Source: Lineolata rhizophorae
Lineage: Eukaryota; Ascomycota; Dothideomycetes; Lineolatales; Lineolataceae
Length of the DNA: 64,000 nt
Reading direction: 5' to 3'
Assembly (NCBI GenBank): GCA_010093515.1
Contig: MU001678.1
Location: 739,853 to 803,852 of the forward strand
Shown here: positions 44,323-55,698 of the stretch, piece after piece
How positions within the stretch are numbered: position 1 is the first letter of the stretch
Layout: the number at the start of each line of letters is the position of its first letter
Program-made: the position numbers and the translations under genes
Notes under the pieces: model-generated
The model's database searches: none
Seen by the model: the letters and a program-made list of their open reading frames with translations, nothing else
Told to the model about the DNA's origin: nothing

Positions 44323-47300
44323 GCGGGAAGGGGGGGGCCGGAGTGTAGACGCTACGATCGCGGTGCGTGGGCACTGGATGCCGGGGAAGAGGGGTGGAGC
44401 GGTGTGGGCCTGGGGGGTTCGTTTGGACTGTGAAGACTGTATTGGTCTTTGTTTTGTCCTGCGTTCCTGCGGCCCTGGACGGTGTTTGCCGCGGAGTCTG
44501 TACACCTAGGATGCAGAGCGTCGCTGGCGGCAGCGGCACGGCGGATTGCCGTCCCTTTCGGAAATCGCAATATGAGCAACTATTCTGAGGGCTACACCGA
44601 GTCGGCTTGGTCTAGATGGTACTAGAGCTTGGGTTTTGGGTTTTCGGGACATGGAGTTTGGAATTACTGGGAACATCACATTTGGAAGGAAAAGCAATGC
44701 ACTGCGTTTGTTGGGCTGGCGAAGATATTATTTTGTCTATTTTGGAGTTCTTCGGAGTAAGACTGGTCGTAGATGGACTCGGTGTCCACACGTCTAGAAG
44801 GATTGGACTTGCGTACAAGTCAGGGCCAAAAAATGGGAGCGCTCTCACCCTGGCCTTTTTTGTCGTTCTTCAGTTTTATAGATACCACTCTGTACAACAT
44901 AAAACAATTATTCAATTTTAGCTAGTCCTGTGATGGCGCGGTTCCAGTCTTGCCGATTTGTGCTTATGGCAGATTTAAGATGGGCCGGTCTAGGCCTGCT
45001 TGTGGCTTACATGGGAAGTTTCGAGGCCTTAAACAGGTTCGAAATCCTGTGGGTTAGCCTGAAGTCTATTTCAATCCTCAACCCTACCTCACGCATATGC
45101 GTGGCACTTGACGCTTGCGTATCCACTTTGGTTCGGCGCGTGCCACACGCAGCCCAGCCTAGCCCTGTGTATAGAGCAAAAGGCGTGAGACAACATTGGC
45201 TGGCCTGAGGCATTCCATGTCCCTCGTTTCTTCCATATTCATTGACGTCTGTGCCAGCAATTCGAAGATTAGTATTGTATCCGCCTAGCATCTGTGATCC
45301 GTGTATCCTGCCTTTTCACCGTACCAGACCTCCGTCTCCACTTCCATTGTAGCCCTGTCCTGTAAATGTGTATATATTGTACGCTATCATGCGGTTGTCT
45401 GACGGCCTAAAAATGTTTCGCGCTTATCCCAGAGGGATGTATTCGAGAAGTAGGGATCAGCGATGATTGGTGTACCTGTTGTTCGTCGAGGATGGCTCAT
45501 CTATCATGCTTTCGTGCATGACTGAGATCATGATGTGACGCCGATGCCGGCTTGTGTGACTTATAAGTAGAGGTTCGCCCTTTCCAACTATCCAAGGCAA
45601 GGACGTAATAAAGCGAGACTCCGGTCTGCATAGCTTTCAGGGCGTGTTAGTAACAAGTATTGTAGTGTAAATGACGATGTATCTGAAACCTGCTAGGGGC
45701 TTGTCATGTTTAACATCCCGATCTACTAGTAGTTGTGTGGAATCTCAGGCGCTAGAAAGTCATACCTGATCTGTTGTCTTCTTTCTTCGTAGTCCAAAGC
45801 ATACAGAAAACGTCCGAACACCTGTCGAAGACATCGCCACCAATGTGGGCCTTATGAGAATGATTTGTCGTCCGTTTTGGATATCTCGGCCAGCAGAAAT
45901 TTGACCTGATACTCCCCAAGATATGTTAGCAAGTAGAACTTAGCTAGGATCAAGACCCATTTATTCGAGCGTCTATTCCTCGCCCTGCCATGACTTATTA
46001 CACTTTCCAACTATTGCAGCAGAGTTTTACCTAGCGATAAACATACTGATCCCTTGGCTTCTTACTCCTGGAGCCGTTGGATAGCCCAGTGATATGTGAT
46101 CGTGGGATGTAACGTGAGGCTCGTTGTCGGATCGAGGATTTACGTCAACGCACGCTGTGCTTGAGTCCATGAAACGTACGGGATCTGCTTTCAGGTTAAG
46201 GTAGTGCCACTGTCGATTATCTGACGTTGATACGCAAAGGCTCTTGGGATATATGGTCTCGTGCAGAATACGAAGGCAAGTCTGAGGGAGGTTGGATTGC
46301 GTGAGCTTGGAGTTGCTGCTCTGTTCAACGGTTCCCAGAACCTTTACTCAGCTGCGACTCATAGGAATACTTGCTGGCAATCGAAGATGAAATACGCATT
46401 TTGAAGAAGCCTCCACGGCGTACTAGTTTGTGTGTGCCGAGTGTGTATGGTGTGATCAGCTGTTTTGCATCGCTTTTCGGTCGGAGGTCTGCCTGGGTAC
46501 GTGAAGGTCGACACGGCATCAACGAAATCATATTTAAGAAGTGTATCTGATGACAGAAGCGCACCGATTTTGGATGTCTCGAGCCAGAGGTAATATGTGG
46601 ATGAGAAGATTAGTGATATTCAGAATAGGTGGCGGGGCCGAGGGTATAATCGCCAGATCGCAGCTGCCGGGTGGCGCGCCTTCGTTGTCGTAACCATTTA
46701 CGCATCCACGTACAGTATGCAGGCCGCAATTGCGGAGAAGTTTTAGAGCAAAGATAGCACAGTTTTGCCAAATATCGCCATCGGACCGATCAGTGTGATC
46801 CTGAAAAGGTGGAGGCTGTCAAGCACGATCCTCTGATGCATAGGATGAGCCATGATTGCGACACAAATTCCGTCGCGTACATTTGGGACATCAGAGCCAG
46901 GCTATTAGTTAAACCAATACTATTAATCTCGTTCGTTCATCGGAACCGTCGCCGTAAATGATGGACTTGTGCCACACGTAGAGCTATGAACCTAACCGGC
47001 GAGTATCCGCAACACCTCAACGCCACGACGATCACGATAACTCCGAGTTCACGTCAACACGCCCACCTCCCACAAACTTCTCTGGCGGCATATTCTATTC
47101 GTTTAATTACTTCTTAGATGGTGTATAGACTGGCACGATGAAAATGTGGCAGGCGCGCGGTCGCATACAGCCACAAACTTGAGCAGCTTCAACCGCCAAT
47201 CTACCGGCGCCGTGGCTTGCTATCATAACATGCGCACCTAACATATGCCTCCATCCTGGCAGAGCCGACGGAGTCCCATAAAGCTTACCCTGCTTGACTC

Positions 47301-47545
47301 TGTTTACATTGGTACGTTCGGCAAAGCTTTTGCCACCGGCAGACTTCAACACCTCAACACCATTAGGGCAACAACAGATACAAGCCTAGAATAACCTTAG
47401 CATATACATTATGAGCATCTTTCGTCGGGTTTTGTCTACATTTATGGCTATGTACAACTGTGACTTATCGCCAAAAGCACCCACCATCTATTACAGCGCA
47501 GACCTATACAAAACATGTGCAAGAAGCATAGGAGATCAGGAGGAC
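44323..47545. other. no gene recognised
   Basis: Low open-frame content from 45.3 to 47.1 kb. A tRNA T-arm-like fragment at 45032-45050 lacks the rest of a tRNA. Confidence 0.5.
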
Positions 47546-47594
47546 TTTTCTTCTTCAAGCTCCTACTCAAGGTAGAAAGAATGATGAAAAAAAA
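47546..47594 (-). promoter_or_regulatory. conserved 3' flanking element of U2
   Basis: Read on plus: TTTTCTTCT (47546), CTCAAGG (47566), AATGATGAAAAAAAA (47580). The same three blocks recur with identical 20- and 14-bp spacing at 48890-48938, behind the second snRNA-like gene. Likely a 3'-end formation signal for snRNA transcripts. Confidence 0.55.
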
Positions 47595-47606
47595 AGGTAA
47601 AAAAAA

Positions 47607-47803
47607 GAGTGTTCGCATCAGCCCGAGATAGTGCAATACGAGCGACACACTGCCAGGGGGGATAAGCAAGCCCAGAGCCCCCCCAACCATTGCTAAAAAC
47701 TACAAACCTAAAGGTTGACAGGGACTCGTAGTCCCCCAACGGCTTGTTAAGGCCGAAGAGAACAGATACTACACTTGATCTCAGCCAAAAGGCAAAGAGA
47801 ACT
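47607..47803 (-). ncRNA. U2 spliceosomal snRNA
   Basis: The minus strand reads CTCTTTGCCTTTTGGC (stem-loop I), then AGATCAAGTGTAGTATCTGT, which contains the branch-site-pairing GUAGUA (plus 47768-47773). Next are a stem-loop CGGCC...GGCCG-like (IIa), GGGGGACTACGAGTCCC (IIb) and an Sm-like site AGTTTTTAG (plus 47693-47701). A G/C-rich stem-loop with GGGCTTGCTTA is stem-loop III. Stem-loop IV has CTCGTATTGCACTATCTCGG, whose UAUUGCA loop is the U2B'' binding site. About 197 nt, close to the usual 185-200. Both ends are estimated from structure. Confidence 0.93.
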
Positions 47804-47842
47804 GAAGAAGAAAAAAAAGGAAGTTTGGGCAGACTTGAGGGG

Positions 47843-47869
47843 TTTATATACCTTTGTCGAGGAAGTTTC
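47843..47869 (-). promoter_or_regulatory. U2 promoter: TATA box with upstream element
   Basis: Minus-strand reading: GAAACTTCCTC, GAC, AAAGG, TATATAAA. The TATA box lies about 40 bp upstream of the RNA 5' end, followed by GCCCAAACTTCC and a T-run. In this window the same design is seen at 24.37 and 49.10 kb. Confidence 0.7.
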
Positions 47870-48889
47870 CAGGAATCTTTGTCAGCCCCCGCTTACTAAG
47901 GACTATTAGGCAACTGCCTAAAACAGCGTGAATATAGTAAGGGTCACGGGTTACCGAGGGCATAGAACGGCATGGAAACTTCGAAGCGAATTTGTCGACG
48001 CAAATTCTGGTACCGATTTATTGATTTGATTGTGAGGCAACAAGGTGAGGTAATAGCCAATTGTTTAGGGTGATCTAGAGTAGGGGCGACGCCTCAATTG
48101 AAGTGATGTTATTGTTATTGTTTATTTGTTTGTTGAGGTGAATCTTGTAGTCGATCCAGGACCACTTCTAGGAAAGGCGGATTGCCAGTTGGGACTTAGA
48201 TGACAAGCCCGGGAGGTGGCAGAGAGCTCGGTCATGGAGCTTTGCTTCCTTAGTCCATAGCAACATACCATAGTTAAACAGGGCACATGTTTACAATGGT
48301 CATACGATCCACATGATGTTGCGATTGGGATAATGACGGCCCGGTTTTTATCACTTTATCTGCCTCATGCTCCTAGTCGGGGGTTTGCCGCTTTGCTAGG
48401 AAGCAGGCTCTAACCACGATGTCCAAGTCTGCGCCAAAGCATGGCAATGAAGAATACTACTCGTAAAATATTTGTTGAGTTCATGGCTTCGGAGATATTG
48501 TGTGCTAAATTGCTACGTCTTCATACATATACCTAAACTACGTCGGGCAGCTCAGGCCATCCATGAACATGAGGAACATCGGCATCTAGTAGAAACTTTT
48601 GTTGATCAAATACATGAAACAATAACATTAGAAGTACCACGAGTAGCTGGCCGTCGGACTCCGCAGAGAGTGTTCTACAGGGCATCGCCGTCCATGGCCT
48701 TTTCGCCATCTGACTACGTTTCCCAACATCAAGATCACATCACATGAACACTATAAACATAAGCCCTGGTATTATGGGTACACTGTCAAGCAAAACACCA
48801 TGCAACTTGTCCAACATGTATGCGTAGCTACAGCAATACTGTCTGTTCCATTGCTCAAAAGAAAAGCGCTAGTCTAGTCGATCAGCAAA
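47870..48889. other. intergenic, one unrecognised open frame
   Basis: The frame at 48472-48744 contains HEHEEHRHLVETFVDQIHET, which looks protein-like, but no start context, partner exon or family was found. It could be a transposon remnant. Confidence 0.35.
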
Positions 48890-48938
48890 TTTTCTTCTCC
48901 AAAGACTTGCTCAAGGCAAGACCAATGATGAAAAAAAA
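48890..48938 (-). promoter_or_regulatory. 3' element shared with U2
   Basis: TTTTCTTCT (48890), CTCAAGG (48910), AATGATGAAAAAAAA (48924) on plus, with the same spacing as at 47546-47594. It lies directly behind the terminal hairpin of the snRNA-like gene. Confidence 0.55.
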
Positions 48939-48941
48939 GGG

Positions 48942-49050
48942 GTCGATGTCAATGCATCGACATTTCTTTTCCAAAAAGTTAGCCAAGGTTGATCCCCGGC
49001 GTGTCCTCAGAGACTGAGCTCCAAGACCACGCCGGAGCAACCGGTATAGG
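48942..49050 (-). ncRNA. Sm-class snRNA-like gene, identity unknown
   Basis: Minus-strand order: a long stem GGTTG-CT-CCGGCGTG (plus 49028-49042) pairing with CACGCCGG-GGAT-CAACC (plus 48987-49003), 13 base pairs; an apical CTCAG-TCT-CTGAG hairpin (49006-49018); a single-stranded AACTTTTTGG resembling an Sm site (plus 48971-48980); and a perfect 7-bp terminal hairpin GTCGATG/CATCGAC (48942-48961). Upstream is the same TATA-linked element as U2, and downstream the same 3' element. Stem-loop, Sm site, 3' hairpin is the U5-type layout, but the invariant U5 loop GCCUUUUAC is absent, as are U1 and U4 core motifs. The 5' end is estimated. Confidence 0.5.
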
Positions 49051-49093
49051 GAAGAAAGGAAAAGAAAGGATGAAATGCTACGGAAGGGCGGCC

Positions 49094-49119
49094 TTTTATA
49101 TCTTTGGGGAAGCAGTTTC
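49094..49119 (-). promoter_or_regulatory. snRNA-type TATA-linked promoter element
   Basis: Minus-strand reading: GAAACTGCTTC, CCC, AAAGA, TATAAAAG. The TATA box is about 45 bp upstream of the predicted RNA 5' end. Same spacing as the U2 element. Confidence 0.6.
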
Positions 49120-50272
49120 TGGCTGCTTGCTTGACGGTGTCGGTGACGTGACGGCGTCGATTACGTGTCACCTTGGCCGTCGTCAATGAGAAGGGCAAAT
49201 GGGTTCACGCTCGGGCCGATATTGATGAGCTCTTGATGAATTGGTCCTTTGGTGATCAAGGCAGACATGCCAAAAAGGGGGTGACTAGGAAGCCTCCGGT
49301 CACGCTGGAGGAGGAACGTAGCTGACGGGATGGAATTCGCTTGATCTGAAGAGCAAGTGGTGCTCTAGAGACAACTGATTCAGCGCATTCTCAGCGTGAT
49401 GTCAACCTGGCACAGAAATTGAAATGTTTATCATATTGACTTTTTTCATCGGTGCTTGTATCAAGACGTAGCAAGTTGGGAGCCTGGGAAGCGTGCAACG
49501 CCATTTAAACGTTGTTTTGCTGAAGTCGACTAGAGCAGAAGCTCAGGATCGCCGTTCTAGATCTGTGATCGGCCTCTTGCGCTTGTGCGTGAGATGAACG
49601 CTGTCTCAATACGGACTGTTTTTGAAGGAATTCATGACGGGTGGACTTGAATTGCCAGCCCATCAGCTGGCGTCCTTAGCTGGCTCTGTTACAAAAACAC
49701 TTCGAACTTGACGAGTCTTACTGAATTAGCTTGACGCCATAAATGCATTAGTAGTTGAATCATTTGCTTATATTGTCTATCGCAAGCCTAGTTTTGAGTG
49801 TAGCAATGGTATCTTCAATACTAGCAGCCACGCCAACACCAGTGCAATTTGCAGAAGCAACGCTGACACGGACAGGCCCTGAGATGCAGAGGCAGCAACG
49901 TGGATTGACCGTTTGACTGCTGGTGCCGCCAGGATAACCGATGTTGAGCTGGACTCTCCTCCATTAGAACACATCAGATGAAATCTGACAGTTGAAGCCA
50001 CACCTGCTCGATCTACTTTCTGGGGCGGATAGCCTGCGTTCTCGAGCCGGTCTGCATCATCTACCATCCTAGAACAAGGCGTCTTGCACTTTCGATTCTC
50101 CCTCCATCCCATGCTCCTCTAATAATAGCAAAAGCAAAAACCAACCAAGTACTTCTTTCATCGCAGAGAAACCACAACAAGACCTAGAAAGAACCTCACA
50201 AACCCGCTCAGTCCAAAACCCATCCACTTTGCATACCTTAACCATCAACACCCGACTCATGCCCGACCGACA

Positions 50273-50297
50273 GACCGACCGACCGACCGACCGACCG
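50273..50297. repeat. (GACC)n microsatellite
   Basis: Six tandem GACC units. Confidence 0.85.
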
Positions 50298-52710
50298 CGC
50301 CGCCGTCGATCACAAGGATCCGAAGTTCCCAAGCACGACGACCGTACAACCCCTGATCCCAGCCGGAGGCGTTCCCGGCGAGACCCTTGTCCCTACCATC
50401 ATTATGCACGCTGCACGCGATGCCGCACGCCTCGCGCCTCCGATCGGCCGCGCAAATCAACCACGTACATACTACGTATCCCGTACGTACATAAGTAGTA
50501 CATAACCTTTTTTTTTTTCTTCTTCGCGCAATTTCGGCCGCTTGGGAGTCTGGAGCCGTTGTGCGTTGGTCTCGAACGCCGAGCTTCGACACCGGGAGGC
50601 ACGGCGGCAAGTCGTGGGAGCGAGGGTGCGTGGGTGCGTTCGTTGGGGCCGACGCTGTTCTTGGTGCGGCGCCGGTCGGCGCTCGTGGTCGGTCTGCGGA
50701 GAAGTCCTCGCGCCCGACGGCGTCGCGCGACGTGCTTCGCTCTGGGCCCGGGACGGCTTGGCGAGGGGAATCCATGGGTTATGCACATATGTACTACGTA
50801 CCTAGGTAGACGGCGCGCTTGGCTCGTGTGGGTGGGCGGGTGGCGGCGTGGGCTTTGTTGTTGTGCCGAGGGATGCGCTCTTACGTTATGGTAGGTATAG
50901 TTGGAGACGAACACGGAGCACCTGGGGGTTATAATGGAGGGAGAGGGGTGGACAGGGGTTGAGGAAAGGGGAGAGAAGGAAGAGGTGGTGTCTGTTTGTA
51001 CATACGATGTGGAAGCGCTTTGGATGTAAACCGGTACTTGTGCCAATAGAGAGCCGTTCGACCGACCATGTACTATCGCGAGTCGTGCGTACTTCACCGG
51101 AACGAAACAGTCCCGGCCATTGCAGCCACAGTTTAAGGTTCCCCGTTCACTCACACACGCCAAGTCAGCCCCAGGTGCAGCCACATAGGCATACGTAGTA
51201 TGTATGCCCGCCCTCCATAAGTACATATTACACCGTCCAATTTCGCCTGGCCTCGTTTCCCTATCCCACCTAGTACCTGCCGCGCATCACGCATAAGCCC
51301 ACCACGGCGACAACAAACCAGCAGCGCCCGACACGTGTGTGCGCCCCCCAAGCGGCGTCATCACCACACCACCGTCTGCCATCGTTATAGCCTACCCGGC
51401 GCTGCAATCAGGCTGAATATAGCCCCCTCCCCCCCTCCAAACTGGAACAACCCGCCGGGTTATGGGCTGTTTGCCCAGGTCTCGGGTTTCCGCGCCGGAG
51501 CCAACCCGCCCCCTGCCTGACCCGTGGTTATCATGTGTGTCCAGACCCCGCGCGCGTCTGTGTGGCGGCCCGTTTTTCGCTGGGCTACGCGCGGTGTGCG
51601 CCCCCGGGCGAGTTTTCGGGTTGATGTATACGTGGTGGTGCGGTGGGTTTGAAACGGGCGGGGATTTGCTGGGAGGAGAGCACGGGGCATCTGTGGGGCT
51701 GAGGAGGAGGGACCTCGAGGGATTGAAGTAAAGGATGGATCCGGGAAGTGCGGGCGTTTATGCGGGCGGGCGGATCGAGCATAGGGAAGTCATGGATGTG
51801 GATTGGGTGACGCGGGTGGGGTTGTTTTCTGGTTTGGTTTTCCGAGGGGATAGTGCTCCTCGTTGTACGTACGGACGATATTCCGTCCGGGAGAGTGTAC
51901 TGTACCTCTTATCTCTACCTAGGACCTTCAGATGCACGCTAAAGGCCCCTCGATTCAGTCAATTCTATCCGCATTAGAACTACTTCTCCAAGCTTTTCCA
52001 TCCCATTTCCCAGGAGCTGCCCGAGACCGACTGTCGAATCCTTGGCCCGACGCTACCCAGCTCCCTGCATCGCTCGCTCGCCTCCCGTCTTTCCCCGGTC
52101 GCTTGTACGCTTTGTACCTGCATATCCGCGCTTACATACGCTTGCATGCATACCATCCCTAGGGACCTGCTATGTGCGCCGTCCGAGCGCCGGCCGCTCG
52201 GCCGCAGCGAGCCAAGCAGCAAAGCGTCGAAAATGAGCTGCAGAGTGCAGCAGTCGTGGCGGCGGGGCCAGCAATAGTTGCAGTAGTTTAGCGGCAGCAA
52301 CGAGGAGGGCCGAATGCGTATGTAGTCTACACGGCTGCGTGGAGCCCTGCAGCTGCAGCGTGATTCCTTTTTCTCTCCCCAAGTCTCCGCGTACAGAGGT
52401 TGTGAGAAGAAGGTAAAAGGTAAAAAAAAAAAGGAATACTTAGCATGGAAGGAGGGGTACTCTAACTTTCACGTGCGTATCTCCACCGCAACGTACTTAT
52501 ATATCTCTACACTACCTACTGCCGACCTTCATCCCCATATGTATGTACATGTTCGTCTGTCCATCCACCTATCCACCCATCAAGACCCGCCTCCTAGCTC
52601 CTCTCCCCAGCTACTCTCACTTCCCTCGCAGCGTCTACTTCCACTTTCCACTCCCAGCTTGCTTAGCGAGCTGGCGCGCACGCCATATTCTCCGTCGCTG
52701 CCGCTGCTTC

Positions 52711-52735
52711 TTGCTTGCTTGCTTGCTTGCTTGCT
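52711..52735. repeat. (TTGC)n microsatellite
   Basis: Six tandem TTGC units. Confidence 0.85.
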
Positions 52736-53219
52736 ATCATTCAATCGCCGTGCCAGCGGGTGTGGTGTGGGTTGCTTCTGGTTAGTCCCACGGGCACTCG
52801 CGTCGTGGCGGAGACGCGGGAGCGTCGGCAAACGTTGCTAGGTAGATATGCAGGGTAGCTGCTGCCGGTGCTGCGTTGGCGGATGCGGACTGGCTGACCG
52901 GCTGGCGGCTGTTTCGATCGGGGAGGTCAAGCACTTGGAAGCAAGCGGGCAAGCAAGCAGGCTGTTTCATGGCGTGGGTTCCATCTGCTGGCGCCGGGTG
53001 TGGCCTGCGTGAGAGTGCCTGCGAGCGGCCTGCGCGCGTTGCGTTGATGCGCAGCTGCGCCGCAGTGGTTGCTTTTCGCGGGTATGCGCCTATCTCGATG
53101 TTGGTGTTGTGCGGTTGGAAATGGTGGGCTGCCGAGGGCTGGGCTGGGCGGCCGGGCGAGGAAAGGGGATCCTGGGGATTGGGTGACGAATTGGGCGGAT
53201 GGTGCGGGAAAGTCTAGAT

Positions 53220-53245
53220 GGGTGGGTGGGTGGGTGGGTGGGTGG
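53220..53245. repeat. (GGGT)n microsatellite
   Basis: Six tandem GGGT units, a possible G-quadruplex former. Confidence 0.85.
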
Positions 53246-53858
53246 ATTCCGGGCTCGGCTGTGAAGTTCGCGGGAACTCTGTCAATTCATCCTCCGAAAT
53301 CGCAAATGTTTTTGTTTTGCAGAGCATGCATGTATCTAGGCGCGGAGGTTCGAAAAAGCAAAGTGTGGAGTGCGGATCCTAGAGCAGTAGTCTTCTCTTT
53401 TTGTTTCTTCTTCTCCTGCGGGGTGCGTCTTTCGGGGGGAGGATCAAAGCCACACAATGAGTTCGTTCCTGCGAAGGGAAGGAAGGGAGGGAGGGGGTGT
53501 GTGCCGCGTGGCTGAAATTCCTGGGGCCGACGGCGCCAAGGCACGAGCTTTTTTTTCGGCGCCGTTTGTTTGGTCGGGCCAGAGTATGCAGTTGCGACTT
53601 GCCGTTAGTAGAAGGGCCTATAGCAGAGCTGAGACGAGATGGAAGCGGCCAGCACACGATTGGCCAATTCGGGAACGTATGCAGCAAGGACGAGACGGAG
53701 ACGGTGAGGATTAGCGCCTTGAGTCTAGGAGCAAGTAGAGAATAAAAATGAGAATGCAAAATCAAAAGACGAAAAAAAAAAAAAGATCTCGCAACGCACC
53801 GTGCATCCCTGGCGCGGCATGCGGGCGGGCGAAAGAGAGAATCGGGAAGGACGAAAGG

Positions 53859-53888
53859 TGGAGTGGAGTGGAGCGGAGTGGAGTGGAG
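53859..53888. repeat. (GGAGT)n pentanucleotide repeat
   Basis: Six GGAGT-like units with one change. Confidence 0.75.
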
Positions 53889-55698
53889 GCCAGGCCGGGA
53901 TAGCAGACGGGATGGAAGGAAGGATGGATGGCGGTGCGCCGTGTTCCTGGCGTGGGTCCCGGGGTTCCCGGCGCTCCCCAAAACGAAATTACCTGGGCCG
54001 GGGGACGGTGGCAGAGCGCGGGCAGCCACACCTCTCTGCGCCGCTGCCGCTGCCGTAGCGGTGCCGCCGCCGGACCGCCGCTGCTCCTCTCGCGTCTCGC
54101 GCTTTCCCTCGCCCTGGCCGCCGTTGCCCTACACCCTTTTCCCTATTCCTCTCTCGCCTCCTCCTCCTCCTCTTCTCCTCTTCTCCTCCGCCGCTCCTCC
54201 ATCGTGATCCGCGTTGTCTCCGGTCGGCTCTCCCGGTGACGCCGCGTCGCCGCGTCCCAGTGCACGAGACGCCGCTGGCTGGCTGCTGACCCCTATTCCG
54301 CGACTCGGCCGACAGCGCCCTGACCCACAAGCAAGCGCCGGGCCCACCACCACCATCATCACCACCACCGACCGGAGCGCCAGCCCGTCGCGCGGCGCGC
54401 TATTGCGAAAGACAGCTCCCTAGGACCTCGGGCAAACCGTGGGCGCGCGGGCAAAAGTTTCCAGCAATTCCGTCAGGCCTTGCCCGCCGCAAGCCGCCGC
54501 ATCTCTGTTTCCGCCTGGCGCGTTGCCGTTCCTCCCCGTGGTCGCAGGGCGAATTAGAGAACAAGGGACGAAAGGGGAGGACCCGAGTTGGCTGCCGCCA
54601 TACTCGGTCGAGCATTGTCGCTGCGTTGCTGCGGGCTGCTGCGAGTTGCGGCAGCTGCTGCAGGCGCGAAAAAAGGCGTTGCGCGGTTGCTGAGCGGCTG
54701 GCACCTTCCTTGGTTGCGGCATCTCGAACGGGTCGCTTCCAGTGGTCCTCGCGCGACTGCCCCCACTCCCCCGACCGTTCACTCACCCCGTTCGACTCGG
54801 GCCCCTCGAACGCCCCGTGGCTCAGGTCCGCCGCCGCCGCCGTCGGGTGCTGCACCGTCATCCGCCGAGGGCATCCGGAGCGTGTGTGCGCGCGCGCGCG
54901 AGCATCTGCCTGCTGGCCTGCTGTCAGGCACCCCTCGACCGCCCCGTCAGCAGCGCCGCGGCGCGGGCAAAAAGTGAAATAGGCTCCTTCCGCGCGCGCG
55001 CAGCGCCCGCCGTCGGTTTCCGGCCTCGTCGAAACGGGCTCGCCTCCCCGGGACCGGCTCGCTGTCTCGGCGTTGCTCGATACCTTCCGCCTCGCCGCGC
55101 GCTCCTCGCACCATCGCGACCGACGCGTCTCTACCGAGCGGGAAATTTTCGCTTTTCCCTTCGTCGTTGCCGTTCGCAGCGACGCGCGTTGGGTCCAAGT
55201 AGATCAAAAGGTGCGTCCGTACATGTGAAAACGCAGCCTACACCTGCCCCCGGCCCGCTGCGGTTGGCCTGCGTGGGCCCGTTGCTTCGCGCTTTCGGTT
55301 TTGTCGCGCTACGCAGGGGCTCGCTCCGCTCACCACCAACCAGCGTCGAATCCTTTCACCACCCGCTCTGCGCGTACACACCGGTCCCGCCTGCGCTCGC
55401 CTCGCCTCGCCCCGTCGAGACACCGAGCCGCCAGAGCCCAGGCGCCCGCCGCGGAGCCCCGTTATCCGGTTAAACCTCTCTCTTATCATCGCCTCCATCT
55501 TTCTCCGCCCGCCTTGGGTGGGCACCTGCGATAGATCGCTAGACCGACACGTCTTTCATTGCACCTGCGTCGCGCCGCTCTCCTCATACCTAGACTTGTG
55601 CAGCTTCGTCCTCGCGCCACACCTTATCCCCGCTGCAGTGCGAGGCTGGCAGCTCTCTCGCTGCTCCTGCCCCGCCATCCATCTCCGGGCGGTTGACC

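Larger units (their letters stand above)
49120..55698. other. long intergenic / 5' region of the kinase gene, no gene recognised
   Basis: From 50.2 kb on it is rich in microsatellites, TACGTA-type palindromes and CT-rich tracts. From 54 kb it is very GC-rich with many short open frames, consistent with promoter and a long leader of the kinase gene. An open frame at 49777-50112 (-) has a hydrophobic stretch, but no exon context was found. Confidence 0.45.

Noticed and set aside
45032-45050. ACAGGTTCGAAATCCTGT-like T-arm
   Set aside because: A perfect T-arm and B box, but no acceptor stem, D-arm or anticodon arm in the right place; only a fragment or chance.
48472-48744. Frame with HEHEEHRHLVETFVDQIHET
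   Set aside because: Looks protein-like but isolated, with no family and no flanking exons found.
50402-51226. 274-codon open frame on the minus strand upstream of the kinase gene
   Set aside because: Low-complexity, Arg/Ser/Pro-biased, no motif; GC-rich intergenic DNA readily leaves such frames open.
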